8,756 nt of DNA from Chloroflexota bacterium (GCA_016213125.1 JACRBR010000266.1:1-8756), one strand, 5' to 3'; numbered from the stretch's first letter, positions 1 to 6,947 are shown. Notes: generated by a model from the sequence alone, not told the origin. Numbers and translations are program-made.

Positions 1-3000
1 ATACCGGTCGTCGATCCCGGCAGTCCTGCCGTCGCGCTCCCGTCAGCGGAGACCGGAAACGTCATCGGCATCAATGCGACCGTGTGTTCCGATCTCGTCG
101 ATCGCAGTTCCCCCCGCGTCGTTTCACAAGAATGCGCGAGGATCACGCAGCAGGACGACACGGGCCAGTCCGGCATTCAGCGCATCGTCCGCTGCCTCAA
201 CTACTTCTGTGAAGGCCCGGCCGGGCCCCTCCAACTACAGCCCTCCGACTTCGACCCGATCAACTTCGATGACAATCGCGTCGGACCGGGCCAGAGCCTG
301 CTGGTGCTCGCCTTCGTTGACGGCGCCCAGGAAGTCTCGTTCCTGACCGACAAGGGTCACTTCATCAGCGATAACGGCCAGAACCTCGGCTTGGATGCAT
401 ACTGCGGCCTCTTCGACCTCGAGCCCGACTGCAAGGCCAATGCCGCGACTCTCGGCGACGGCGTTGTGGCCGCCAGGCTGGTCATCGACGAGTCCACGCC
501 ACGTGGCGCTGGCCACATCACGGTCACGCAGGGCCTCGACACGTTCTCGCTCGATTTCACGGTCACCGGCGCCCCCGCCTCCTTCACCATCGAGTCCCCC
601 GACGGCAAAGATCTCATCGACGCCGACGACCGCGGATGCATCAACCCCCACAGCGCCTACGGCCTCGCCCGGCTTGCTCTGAGCGGGAGCCAGAATCCCC
701 ACATCACCGCACGCGTGCTTCGCCTTCTCGATAGCGATAGTCAGCCCGTAGTGGGGTACATTCCTTTCGTTCAGGGTTCGAGCTCGAAGGCGAGCGACAC
801 GACAAGCCCGGCGCTGGACCTTGGAACAGGCGGCTTGGGCTCGATCCTGCAGATATGCGCCCGGAATGTCCTCGGCGAGGCCCTATACACGGTGGGACTG
901 GCGCCGGGTGACGTGGGAAATCAGGACTTCACGATCACCATCCAGGGGGATAGCGGCATACCCACCCCGACGCCTACCCCACCAAACACGGTGCTTTCTC
1001 TCCAGGCGCCAGACTCGGTGTTGGTCGGGGATGAGTTCGACATCGTTCTCCACGGCGACGAGCTGTCCGAATTCGATGCGTTCTCTTCATCACTCGAATA
1101 TGAGTACGCCCGAGTCGATCTGCTCGGCGTTGAACCCGGATCACTGCTTACTTCCGCGCCGGGTTCGTCCTGCAATTTCACGAGCCTCGCAGCCACTGCG
1201 ATCGATCTCGCCTGCGACGCCGATGGCGCGACCATCGTGGGCGCTGGTGAATTGGCGAGGTTGCGATTCAAGGCTAGGGCACCGGGTGTCAACACCTTCT
1301 TCTTCCTCGGTACGTCAGTTCTGATGAAGGCCGGAACTCCTCGGGCTATTCCCAACGTGAACGGCGCAGAGGTGGATATCCTTACTGCGACAGCGACGCC
1401 TACACCATCGCCCACCCTGACGCCCATCATCACCCAGACGCCAAGCAACACACCCACCACGACGCCCACGGCGACGGATACGCCCACTGCCACGAACACA
1501 CCCACCATCACGAACACGCCGACAATCACGAACACGCCCACCATCACCAACACCCCGGCCCCGGGTCCGTCGGCCACACCAACCCCCACCATCGACATCT
1601 TCCCAACCCTGCCGGCCAGCGGCGCGTACCTGACGCTCGACTGCGATACCGCGGCCGCGGGCGTGCAGAACGACTGCCAGCAGGACGGTGCCGAGGTCAC
1701 GCTCCAGCTGCGCTTCCACAACGCCGGCCTGCCGCAAGCGCTGGTCGCCGCCTTCAACGTGTCCTTCCTCAACACGGACCAGCCGATCTTCGCCCCGCAC
1801 GTGGTGGCGCCCTGCGTCGCCCCGAAGCTCGACTGCAACCCCGACTTCGACCAGGCGACCCTGACCGGTGCCGCCTGGCAGTGCGATCCCGCAAACAGCG
1901 ACCAGGATTCAGATCCGCGACGTTCGGTGGCGCTCATGTCGTGCTTCAACGTCGCCGATCCTGGTCCGCCCGTTGCGGATGGCTCATCCCAATCCCTCGC
2001 CTTCATGCGCTACGACGCGCAGATAGTGGGCGAAGGCCGGTTCGCTCTGCAGGACGTGAACGTGTTCGATGAGACGGTCACGGAGGTGCTGAGCTGTAAC
2101 CCGGTCGTCACGAGCGGCGGCGTCTGCGCGGGTGCGCGCGTCTCCGTCGGTCTCCCCACCCGCACATCGACACCCACCAGCACCGCAACGCATACGCCGA
2201 CCGCCACCTCGACTCTCACGCCTGTCGTCGTTCCTGAGACGGACTTCGCGAAGCCCCCTTCCGGCCTGTACTTCGCGCTGGCATGCGAATACACAGGTAC
2301 GTTGATCAAGACCAGCTGCCAGTTCCCCGAAGGCACGGATAGCCTTGAACTCACACTGGTGATGGGTAACGTTGATGTGCCCGACTTTGCCCTTGTCGCG
2401 TTCAATGTCTCTGCGGTCACCGAGGATGGAGTCTCGTTCCCTCCTGTCGACCTGCCCTGCAGCAGGCCCAAGACTGACTGCAATCCAGATCTGGCGGACG
2501 ATTCTTTCGGAAGCACCGGCTGGGAATGCGATCCTGTGCTCGCCGACCGGGATCCTGATCCTGCAAAGACGGACTCACTGATTGCCTGCTTCAACAACCT
2601 CCTGGCCGGTCCACATCTACCACCTGGCGCGGCCGTCCCTCTCGCCACGTTCGGCTATGGCGCGCATGCAGGCACTGCTACTTTCGGCCTGAGCGACCTC
2701 AATGCTTTCAACGAGGTAGTGGATGAAGTTGGAAGCTGCAACCCCGCGGTCGTGGTCGAGGCAGCGTGCTTCGGATCCGAGATCGCGGTCCTCGGCCCAA
2801 CGCCGACGCCGCCGCCACCGACACCGACAGCATCGCCGGAGCCGACCTGGTCGCCGACGCCGACGCCGTACGCGCTGATGTATGTCTTCCCGTACCAACA
2901 GATTGTCGAGGTGGGGGACACGGTGTTGACCCACATCCGCGGCCTCTACCTGCCGCCCACGGGCGCGTTCGAGTTCAAGCTCGAATACGACCCCACGAAG

Positions 3001-4044
3001 CTCAGTCTCCTAGGTCTGACGGAGGGTGAGTTTCTGAGCAGAACGGGGCGCACAACGGTCTGCCCGCCGCCTGCGACTGGAACACACTCAGGGATGGCGT
3101 TCGTCATGTTCGGCTGTGCATCCGAAGGGGCGTCACCAGAGGGAGCCAGCGGCCAGGGAGAGCTGGTTACGCTTACCTTTAAGGCCCTCGAAGAAGGAGA
3201 TTCCATCCTCGAGTTGGTCGAGGCATCGATATCTGATGAGCTCGGCGATACGGTATACACGGTATATCGTGAGGCGGGCTACGTGTATATCTTGCCCGTG
3301 CCGTCCCCGACTCCGACGGTCGTCGACGGCGCCGCAACCCCGACCGAGACCGCATCTCCTACGACAACGGCGACCGCGGCAGCGAACACGTCGACGCCGG
3401 TCCCCACGGCCACCAACACTCCCGCGCCCGAGGACACCCATACGCCCGCGCCCGCCGGCACGACAACGCCCGCAGGCACCGCCACCTCCGTCGCCACCGG
3501 CACCGTCGTCGCACGCACCGCCACCTCCGTCGCCACCCGCACCGTCGTCGCGCGCACCGCCGAGGCGACATCGACTGCCGGCGCCGAAGGCACCGTCACC
3601 CCCATTCCCGCATCGACCGACACGCCGGAGCCGAAGGCCACCGAGACCAACACCCCCGCACCCAAGCCCGAGCTGACCGACACGCCGCGACCCGAGCCGA
3701 CCTCGGAGGGCACGCCGGGCTTCCTGCCGCCCACCAAGACACCCGTTCCCACCGCGTCCACCACGCCCGGCGCCACGCACACCTCGACCCCGCGCCCCAC
3801 GCGCACGGCCGTTCCCACGGCCTCTGCTACCCACGCCGCCGCTACCCCTCGGCCATCGTCCACGCCCAGCACAGGCATCCTCGGCAGCGCCGCCACGCCT
3901 CGGCCCACCGGCATCGTTCTCCCGGCCACAGGCACCCACGATGGAGGGACCGGAGCCGCGCGCGGGCTGCTGCTCCTCGCCCTCGGCGCGCTGGCCCTCG
4001 CGGCGGCGGTTGGGGTCATGCGCGCCCGCGCGATGCGCCGGTAG
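1..4044 (+). CDS. Large multidomain LPXTG-type surface protein with cohesin-like domains (5' end missing)
   Basis: The reading frame is open from base 1 to the TAG at 4042-4044, giving 1347 visible codons; the true start lies left of the window. In order it shows a beta-rich N-terminal region with scattered Cys (1-960), a short PTPTPTPP linker (961-987), a cohesin-like domain (about 988-1380), a Thr/Pro linker (1384-1599), an eight-Cys domain (1600-2151), a linker, a second eight-Cys domain (2242-2793), a linker, a second cohesin-like domain (about 2872-3297), a long Thr/Pro/Ala linker (3301-3915), LPATG (3919-3933), a Leu/Ala-rich membrane helix and an Arg-rich tail ending RARAMRR. This architecture implies export and covalent wall anchoring by a sortase, with linkers that may be O-glycosylated. 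The ligand and biological role are unknown; adhesion or scaffold assembly is inference from cohesin-like folds. No sortase or dockerin is visible here. Confidence is high for the gene and anchor, moderate for the domain names. Confidence 0.93.
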   Translation: MPVVDPGSPAVALPSAETGNVIGINATVCSDLVDRSSPRVVSQECARITQQDDTGQSGIQRIVRCLNYFCEGPAGPLQLQPSDFDPINFDDNRVGPGQSLLVLAFVDGAQEVSFLTDKGHFISDNGQNLGLDAYCGLFDLEPDCKANAATLGDGVVAARLVIDESTPRGAGHITVTQGLDTFSLDFTVTGAPASFTIESPDGKDLIDADDRGCINPHSAYGLARLALSGSQNPHITARVLRLLDSDSQPVVGYIPFVQGSSSKASDTTSPALDLGTGGLGSILQICARNVLGEALYTVGLAPGDVGNQDFTITIQGDSGIPTPTPTPPNTVLSLQAPDSVLVGDEFDIVLHGDELSEFDAFSSSLEYEYARVDLLGVEPGSLLTSAPGSSCNFTSLAATAIDLACDADGATIVGAGELARLRFKARAPGVNTFFFLGTSVLMKAGTPRAIPNVNGAEVDILTATATPTPSPTLTPIITQTPSNTPTTTPTATDTPTATNTPTITNTPTITNTPTITNTPAPGPSATPTPTIDIFPTLPASGAYLTLDCDTAAAGVQNDCQQDGAEVTLQLRFHNAGLPQALVAAFNVSFLNTDQPIFAPHVVAPCVAPKLDCNPDFDQATLTGAAWQCDPANSDQDSDPRRSVALMSCFNVADPGPPVADGSSQSLAFMRYDAQIVGEGRFALQDVNVFDETVTEVLSCNPVVTSGGVCAGARVSVGLPTRTSTPTSTATHTPTATSTLTPVVVPETDFAKPPSGLYFALACEYTGTLIKTSCQFPEGTDSLELTLVMGNVDVPDFALVAFNVSAVTEDGVSFPPVDLPCSRPKTDCNPDLADDSFGSTGWECDPVLADRDPDPAKTDSLIACFNNLLAGPHLPPGAAVPLATFGYGAHAGTATFGLSDLNAFNEVVDEVGSCNPAVVVEAACFGSEIAVLGPTPTPPPPTPTASPEPTWSPTPTPYALMYVFPYQQIVEVGDTVLTHIRGLYLPPTGAFEFKLEYDPTKLSLLGLTEGEFLSRTGRTTVCPPPATGTHSGMAFVMFGCASEGASPEGASGQGELVTLTFKALEEGDSILELVEASISDELGDTVYTVYREAGYVYILPVPSPTPTVVDGAATPTETASPTTTATAAANTSTPVPTATNTPAPEDTHTPAPAGTTTPAGTATSVATGTVVARTATSVATRTVVARTAEATSTAGAEGTVTPIPASTDTPEPKATETNTPAPKPELTDTPRPEPTSEGTPGFLPPTKTPVPTASTTPGATHTSTPRPTRTAVPTASATHAAATPRPSSTPSTGILGSAATPRPTGIVLPATGTHDGGTGAARGLLLLALGALALAAAVGVMRARAMRR
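988..1380 (+). other. Cohesin-like domain 1 of the surface protein
   Basis: About 130 residues beginning NTVLSLQAPDSVLVGDEFDI. The pattern fits the cohesin / bacterial beta-sandwich family: an opening strand followed by 'VGDEF', a central 'LEYEYARVDLLGVEPGSLL' like the cohesin 'Y(D)p..L.v..v.pG..l' motif, then 'GAGELARLRFKAR' like the conserved 'G.G.la.i.Fk' strand. Cohesins in cellulosomes bind dockerins, but the same fold occurs in many non-cellulosomal surface proteins, so partner binding is only inferred. Confidence 0.65.
1384..1599 (+). repeat. Thr/Pro-rich linker with 18-bp tandem repeat
   Basis: This low-complexity coding stretch connects cohesin-like domain 1 to eight-Cys domain A. 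At 1492-1563 an 18-bp unit repeats in frame: three TNTPTI units (starts 1492, 1510, 1528) and one diverged TNTPAP unit (1546). The units differ at only a few third positions. Such linkers are extended, flexible and usually glycosylated on Thr. The near-identical DNA units are prone to length change by slippage or recombination. Confidence 0.85.
1600..2151 (+). other. Eight-cysteine extracellular domain, copy A
   Basis: About 184 residues between two Thr/Pro linkers, clearly homologous to copy B at 2242-2793. Shared landmarks in the same order are 'SG.Y..L.C', a second Cys, 'LVAAFNVS', 'PC..PK.DCNPD', 'W.CDP', 'D.DP', 'SCFN', 'F.L.D.N.F.E.V.EV.SCNP' and a final Cys. All eight Cys align one-to-one with copy B, which suggests four disulfides outside the cell. 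I do not recognise it as a named family; a distant cohesin-like sandwich with added disulfides is possible. Confidence 0.75.
2242..2793 (+). other. Eight-cysteine extracellular domain, copy B
   Basis: About 184 residues, the partner repeat of copy A, with the same eight Cys and the same signature words: 'FALVAFNVS', 'PC.RPKTDCNPD', 'GWECDP', 'ACFNN', 'F.LSDLNAFNEVVDEVGSCNP' and a last Cys before the linker. Its codon use is visibly less G/C-biased at third positions than copy A (for example GTT, GAA, AAT and TTG codons are frequent), so this is an old duplication or the copies come from different sources. Function not known. Confidence 0.75.
2872..3297 (+). other. Cohesin-like domain 2 of the surface protein
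   Basis: About 140 residues starting after the linker ending 'SPTPTPYALM'. Cohesin-type marks are 'QQIVEVGDTV', 'GAFEFKLEYDPTKLSLLGL' (the typical F.f.l.YDp..L.l.gv segment), 'EGEFLSRTG' and 'GQGELVTLTFKALEEGDS'. It fits the family better than domain 1. The domain is followed directly by the long C-terminal linker, which places it nearest the wall. Confidence 0.75.
3301..3915 (+). repeat. Long Thr/Pro/Ala wall-spanning linker containing a 39-bp tandem duplication
   Basis: Roughly 205 residues of Thr, Pro, Ala and Ser with occasional Glu and Lys, of the kind that spans the cell wall between the ligand-binding domains and the LPXTG anchor. Inside it a 39-bp unit occurs twice head to tail (3478-3516 and 3517-3555), encoding 13 residues TATSVATGTVVAR and then the same with Gly changed to Arg. 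The two units differ at only two of 39 bases, so this duplication looks recent. Confidence 0.85.
3919..4041 (+). other. Cell-wall sorting signal (LPATG, membrane helix, basic tail)
   Basis: The LPATG pentapeptide is encoded at 3919-3933. It is followed by a short Gly/Thr/Asp spacer, a hydrophobic Leu/Ala/Val helix of about 19 residues (about 3964-4020) and the positive tail RARAMRR before the stop. This is the complete three-part substrate signal for a sortase, which cleaves between Thr and Gly and links the protein to the envelope. The cognate sortase is not in this window. Confidence 0.9.
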
Positions 4045-4143
4045 CACGCTCCCGCCGCGAATCGGTGGTGGTTAGCGCGGTATGCGACATAAGACGCCGA
4101 GATGGGGCGAAATTGCAGAACAGTCTCGCTGGGGGGCGGCGCG

Positions 4144-4149
4144 TACACT
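4144..4149 (+). promoter_or_regulatory. -10 box (TACACT) of a leaderless promoter for the ABC operon
   Basis: TACACT matches the TANNNT -10 consensus and lies 6 nt before the ATG at 4156, so transcription would begin at or next to the start codon. There is no Shine-Dalgarno sequence in front of this ATG. No convincing -35 sits at 16-18 bp; TTGCAG at 4113-4118 is 25 bp away, too far. The rest of the 111-bp gap 4045-4155 shows no clear terminator for the surface-protein gene. Confidence 0.6.
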
Positions 4150-4155
4150 GCTGCT

Positions 4156-5076
4156 ATGACGCCCGCCATTCAGCTCAACGGCGTCGCGAAGTCGTACGGC
4201 GACACCCGCGCGCTCTCGGGCATCGACCTTACCGTCGAGCCCGGCCGCATCTTCGGCTTTCTGGGTCCCAACGGCGCGGGCAAGACCACTACCATCCGCA
4301 TCCTGCTCGACCTCATCCGCCCCGACGCGGGCGCGGCCTCCGTGCTGGGCTTCGACTGCCAGCGGCAGTCGCTCGAGGTGCGCCGCCGCGTCGGCTACCT
4401 TCCCGGCGACCTGCGGCTCTACGAGTCCATGCGCGGCGACGTGTTACTCGACTTCATCGACTCCTTCCGTCCCGAGAAGCGCGACCCGGCGTACCGGCGC
4501 GCGCTGGTCGACCGCCTCGACCTCGATCTCACGCGCCGCATCCGCGCGCTCTCGAAGGGGAACCGCCAGAAGCTCGGCCTTGTGCAGGCGCTCCTGCACC
4601 GGCCGGACCTGCTCGTCCTCGATGAGCCGACCTCCGGCCTCGACCCCATCGTGCAGGACGACGTCGTGCACCTTCTCGAAGATGCCGCCGCCGAAGGACG
4701 CACGGTCTTCTTCTCGTCCCACGTCCTGCCGGAGGTCGAGAAGATCAGCCAGTCGGTCGCCATCATCCGCGCCGGCAAGATCGTCGCCATCGAAGATGTC
4801 GCGAAGCTCAAGGCGCGCAGCGTGCATGTCATCGAGGTCACGTTCGCCGCGCCGCCCCCGCCCGGGCTCTTCGCGCTGCCCGGCGTGCGCGAATTGCGGC
4901 GCGACGGCGCGACGGTGCACTTCCAGGCGCACGACGGCGTCGACGCGGTGTTGAAGGCAATCGCGACGCAGCGTGTCCTCGATCTGCGCACCCAGCAGCC
5001 CAGCCTGGAGGACGTCTTTCTCGCCTACTACACCGAACCCGAACTGCCGCAGGAGGAACGCCGTGCCTCCGCTTAA
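4156..5076 (+). CDS. ABC transporter ATP-binding protein (ABC-2 / drug-export type)
   Basis: This is the nucleotide-binding subunit, 306 aa, that hydrolyses ATP at the inner face of the membrane to drive the permease encoded next. All motifs are present: Walker A GPNGAGKTT (37-45), a Q-loop region reading GYLPGD (80-85, with Gly where Gln often stands, as commonly seen in this subfamily), signature LSKGN (132-136), Walker B LLVLDEP with catalytic Glu157, D-loop SGLDP, and the switch His in FFSSHVLPEVE. The C-terminal ~80 residues form the usual DrrA/NatA/CcmA-like extension. The ATG at 4156 was chosen over the upstream ATG at 4102 because homology (TPAIQLNGVAKSYG) begins there and a -10 box sits 6 nt before it. 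The substrate cannot be read from the sequence; export of a drug, lipid or ion is typical of the family. Confidence 0.95.
   Translation: MTPAIQLNGVAKSYGDTRALSGIDLTVEPGRIFGFLGPNGAGKTTTIRILLDLIRPDAGAASVLGFDCQRQSLEVRRRVGYLPGDLRLYESMRGDVLLDFIDSFRPEKRDPAYRRALVDRLDLDLTRRIRALSKGNRQKLGLVQALLHRPDLLVLDEPTSGLDPIVQDDVVHLLEDAAAEGRTVFFSSHVLPEVEKISQSVAIIRAGKIVAIEDVAKLKARSVHVIEVTFAAPPPPGLFALPGVRELRRDGATVHFQAHDGVDAVLKAIATQRVLDLRTQQPSLEDVFLAYYTEPELPQEERRASA
5051..5056 (+). promoter_or_regulatory. Shine-Dalgarno site of the permease
   Basis: A perfect AGGAGG lies 6 nt before the GTG at 5063, inside the end of the ATPase gene. It decides the permease start and contrasts with the absence of such a site before the first genes of the transcription units in this window. 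Confidence 0.85.
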
Positions 5077-5914
5077 CATCTTCGCCAAGACCCTCCGCGA
5101 CCAGAAGTGGCAGATCGTCGGGTTCGCCTTCGCGCTCGCCGCCATGTCGTCGACGTCGGTGTGGCTGTGGCCCAGCGTGCGCGACTCGCTCCAGAACTTC
5201 GACATCCCCGCCGCCGCGCGCGCGTTCCTCGGCAGCGATCTCGACTTCGCGACGGGCGCCGGCTACCTGAGCGGCCGCTACTTCGGCTGGACGGAGATCC
5301 TCGCCATTGTCTACGTCATCATCGCCGGGACGGGCGCGATCGCCGGCGAGGAGAGCGCCAGCACGATCGATCTCCTCCTCGCCCAGCCCGTCAGCCGCCG
5401 CTCCGTCATCCTCCAGAAGCTCGCCGCCATCATCCTCGGTTTGGCGATCATCATCTTTGGCGGATACGCCGGCTTCCTGGTCTCCGTGCCGACCGTCGAT
5501 ATCGCCGTTTCGCTGGCCGACATCGCGGTTGCCTGCGCGAACATGCTGCCGATCGTGATCTTCTTCTTCGCGCTCTCGCTCTGGGCGGGCGCCGTCGCCC
5601 CGAACCGCGGCATGGCGGCCGGCGTCGTCATCGCGGTCACCACCGCGACGTACTTCGTCTTCACGCTGGCGAACGGTGTGGAATCCCTGGAGCCGGTCCG
5701 GTACGCGACGCCGTTCTACTACTACGGCGCCGGCCTGCCGCTCGTCTACGGCATCGTGTGGTGGCACGTGGGACTGCTGCTCAGCGTCTCCGGGGTGCTC
5801 GTGCTGCTCACGCTGCGCACGTTCGAGCGCCGGGACGTCAGCGCCGGCGGGGCGACGGACCTGGGCCTGCGCAGCGTCGTGCGCCGCGCGATCGCGCAGT
5901 CCACGGGGACGTAG
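5063..5914 (+). CDS. ABC-2 type transporter permease
   Basis: This is the membrane subunit, 283 aa, that forms the export path with the preceding ATPase. Six hydrophobic segments are visible at about residues 17-36, 77-95, 120-142, 150-178, 183-203 and 230-255. Between the second and third lies the conserved cytoplasmic loop 'GEESASTIDLLLAQPVSRRSVILQK' (95-119), diagnostic of ABC-2 permeases of the NatB/ABC2_membrane_5 kind. The GTG start at 5063 has a perfect Shine-Dalgarno; the frame is open further upstream (ATG at 4973), but that part overlaps the ATPase and has no homology. The gene overlaps the ATPase by 14 bp, so translation is probably coupled. A half-size permease implies a dimer in the complex. 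The substrate is unknown. Confidence 0.93.
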   Translation: MPPLNIFAKTLRDQKWQIVGFAFALAAMSSTSVWLWPSVRDSLQNFDIPAAARAFLGSDLDFATGAGYLSGRYFGWTEILAIVYVIIAGTGAIAGEESASTIDLLLAQPVSRRSVILQKLAAIILGLAIIIFGGYAGFLVSVPTVDIAVSLADIAVACANMLPIVIFFFALSLWAGAVAPNRGMAAGVVIAVTTATYFVFTLANGVESLEPVRYATPFYYYGAGLPLVYGIVWWHVGLLLSVSGVLVLLTLRTFERRDVSAGGATDLGLRSVVRRAIAQSTGT

Positions 5915-5932
5915 CGAGGATAGCGGCGGGGC

Positions 5933-6919
5933 CTATGCCGAGACGACGAAGCGGGTCCCCACGCTGTTCACCACGAACGCGTCCGGCATCGCCAGCGAGA
6001 TCGCCCGCACGGCATCGAACCCGGTGCAGTGCCCGGGCACGATCAGCCCCGGCTCGAACGCGGCCAGCGCCTCGACGGTCTGCGGAAGGATCGGCGCGAA
6101 CAGCGGCCCGCCCAGGTGGAAGCCGCCGACGATGGCGGCCACCCGGGCCACGCCCGTGAGCTTCTTCGCGTACCGCACGATGTTCACGATCCCGGCGTGC
6201 CCGCACCCCGTCAGCACCACCAGCCCCTTCCCGCGCACGTTCGCGATCAGCGCCTGGTCGTCGAAGATCAGCGGGTCCGGCGTCCAGTCTCCATCCCGCC
6301 ACGCCTCGTGGACCGCGAAGCCCTTCTCGAACTCGGTCGTGCGGTCGACTTCGCCGGTGATCAGCACCGAGCTATCGAGCAGCAACGACGGTTGCCGCTG
6401 CTCTGTGATCTCGAACCCCGCGCCCTGCATCGCCGCCTTGCTCGGCACTGGCAGCTCGAACGCGCCCGCGGGAAGGCGCGCCCGCCTGCGTAGCCAGAAG
6501 TCGGGATGCAGCAGCATGGGCACCCGCGGGGCGCCGTGCTCCTTCGCCAGCCCGTGTAGCCCGCCCACGTGGTCGAAGTGGCCGTGGCTCATCACGATGC
6601 CTTCGACGTCCGCCAGCGAGATCTGGAGTGCGTGCAGGTTGTGCGCCAGACCTCCGACGCTCAGCCCCGCGTCGAACATCAGCCTCCGCGTCCGCCCGTT
6701 CTTGGTGATGGAGGCCAGCGCCGAGTAGCCGTGCTCCGCGATCAGCATCTCCGGTAGTTGTGGATCGACGAAGAACGGCGCCTCGACCTGCGGTCTGCCC
6801 GCCGGTGACATCGGCGGCCGGACGGCGCGCTCCTGGCTCAGCAGCAGCATGTCCCACTGGTTGTCCACCAGCGTCGTGATCTCGACGCTCTCCACAGGCT
6901 CCAGGGCGATGCGTTCCAT
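5933..6919 (-). CDS. MBL-fold metallo-hydrolase, DHPS-like family
   Basis: A cytoplasmic metallo-beta-lactamase-fold protein of 328 aa. The metal-binding HxHxDH motif is SHGHFDHVGG with His112, His114, Asp116 and His117. Further likely ligands are His241 in LTGCGHAGI and His297 in VPGHCTG; a GGFH motif (His268) lies between. The combination 'LTGCGH.GI.NI', 'GGFHL' and 'PGHCTG' is typical of the branch related to archaeal dihydropterin-6-methyl-4-(ribofuranosyl)aminobenzene-5'-phosphate synthase (MptA/DHPS-like), whose bacterial members have mostly unknown substrates. The start at 6919 follows a TACCCT box by 7 nt and has no Shine-Dalgarno. The gene ends 18 bp from the convergent permease and is divergent from the small ORF and alpha/beta hydrolase. 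The specific substrate cannot be told. Confidence 0.92.
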   Translation of the reverse strand: MERIALEPVESVEITTLVDNQWDMLLLSQERAVRPPMSPAGRPQVEAPFFVDPQLPEMLIAEHGYSALASITKNGRTRRLMFDAGLSVGGLAHNLHALQISLADVEGIVMSHGHFDHVGGLHGLAKEHGAPRVPMLLHPDFWLRRRARLPAGAFELPVPSKAAMQGAGFEITEQRQPSLLLDSSVLITGEVDRTTEFEKGFAVHEAWRDGDWTPDPLIFDDQALIANVRGKGLVVLTGCGHAGIVNIVRYAKKLTGVARVAAIVGGFHLGGPLFAPILPQTVEALAAFEPGLIVPGHCTGFDAVRAISLAMPDAFVVNSVGTRFVVSA

Positions 6920-6926
6920 GATCCAG

Positions 6927-6932
6927 AGGGTA
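6927..6932 (-). promoter_or_regulatory. -10 box (TACCCT) of the MBL-fold gene, leaderless
   Basis: On the minus strand TACCCT is followed by 7 nt (CTGGATC) and the ATG at 6919. This is the same spacing as at the other proposed leaderless starts in the window. A -35 would fall on about 6950-6955, at the start codon of the divergent small ORF; no strong -35 hexamer is seen there. Confidence 0.55.
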
Positions 6933-6944
6933 GCGCGCCGCTAC
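6930..6944. promoter_or_regulatory. Perfect palindrome between divergent -10 boxes, candidate operator
   Basis: GTAGCG-CGC-CGCTAC is a perfect 6-bp inverted repeat with a 3-bp spacer. It fills the centre of the 35-bp gap between the two divergent start codons and includes the first bases of both -10 boxes. A dimeric regulator bound here would block both promoters. No regulator gene is visible next to it, so the role is inferred from position and symmetry only. Confidence 0.5.
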
Positions 6945-6947
6945 ACT
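6942..6947 (+). promoter_or_regulatory. -10 box (TACACT) of the small ORF and alpha/beta hydrolase unit, leaderless
   Basis: TACACT is followed by 7 nt and the ATG at 6955. It is the same hexamer as the boxes before the ABC operon (4144-4149) and the antitoxin (8427-8432, minus strand). A -35 at 17-18 bp would overlap the start of the MBL-fold gene; none is obvious. Confidence 0.55.

Noticed and set aside
82..84. GTG as the start of the large surface protein
   Set aside because: The frame stays open with plausible protein sequence to base 1, there is no ribosome site or promoter before it, and such a protein needs a signal peptide upstream; the gene is cut by the window edge.
1492..1563. Short regular repeats resembling a CRISPR array
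   Set aside because: The units are 18 bp, adjacent with no spacers, and encode an in-frame Thr/Pro linker.
4052..4068. CCGCC/GGTGG hairpin as terminator of the surface-protein gene
   Set aside because: The stem is five pairs with a G-T wobble, the loop is seven bases, and no T-run follows.
4113..4118. TTGCAG as -35 box of the ABC promoter
   Set aside because: It is 25 bp from the -10 box, well outside the usual 16-18 bp.
4102..4155. Upstream ATG extending the ABC ATPase by 18 residues
   Set aside because: The extra residues do not resemble the family, and a -10 box would lie inside the coding region; the ATG at 4156 fits both homology and promoter spacing.
3133..4169. Long minus-strand open frames of about 300 codons opposite the C-terminal linker, and similar frames at 921-2006
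   Set aside because: They are Gly/Arg/Val-rich mirror translations of the Thr/Pro linker codons in GC-rich DNA and carry no domain motifs.
5915..5932. Terminator between the convergent permease and MBL-fold genes
   Set aside because: Only 18 bp separate the stops and no stable stem or T-run is visible.
4065..6728. Plus-strand frames at 4065-4625, 5107-6159 and 5676-6728
   Set aside because: They are Arg/Pro/Ala-rich shadows overlapping the clearly coding ABC and MBL-fold genes.
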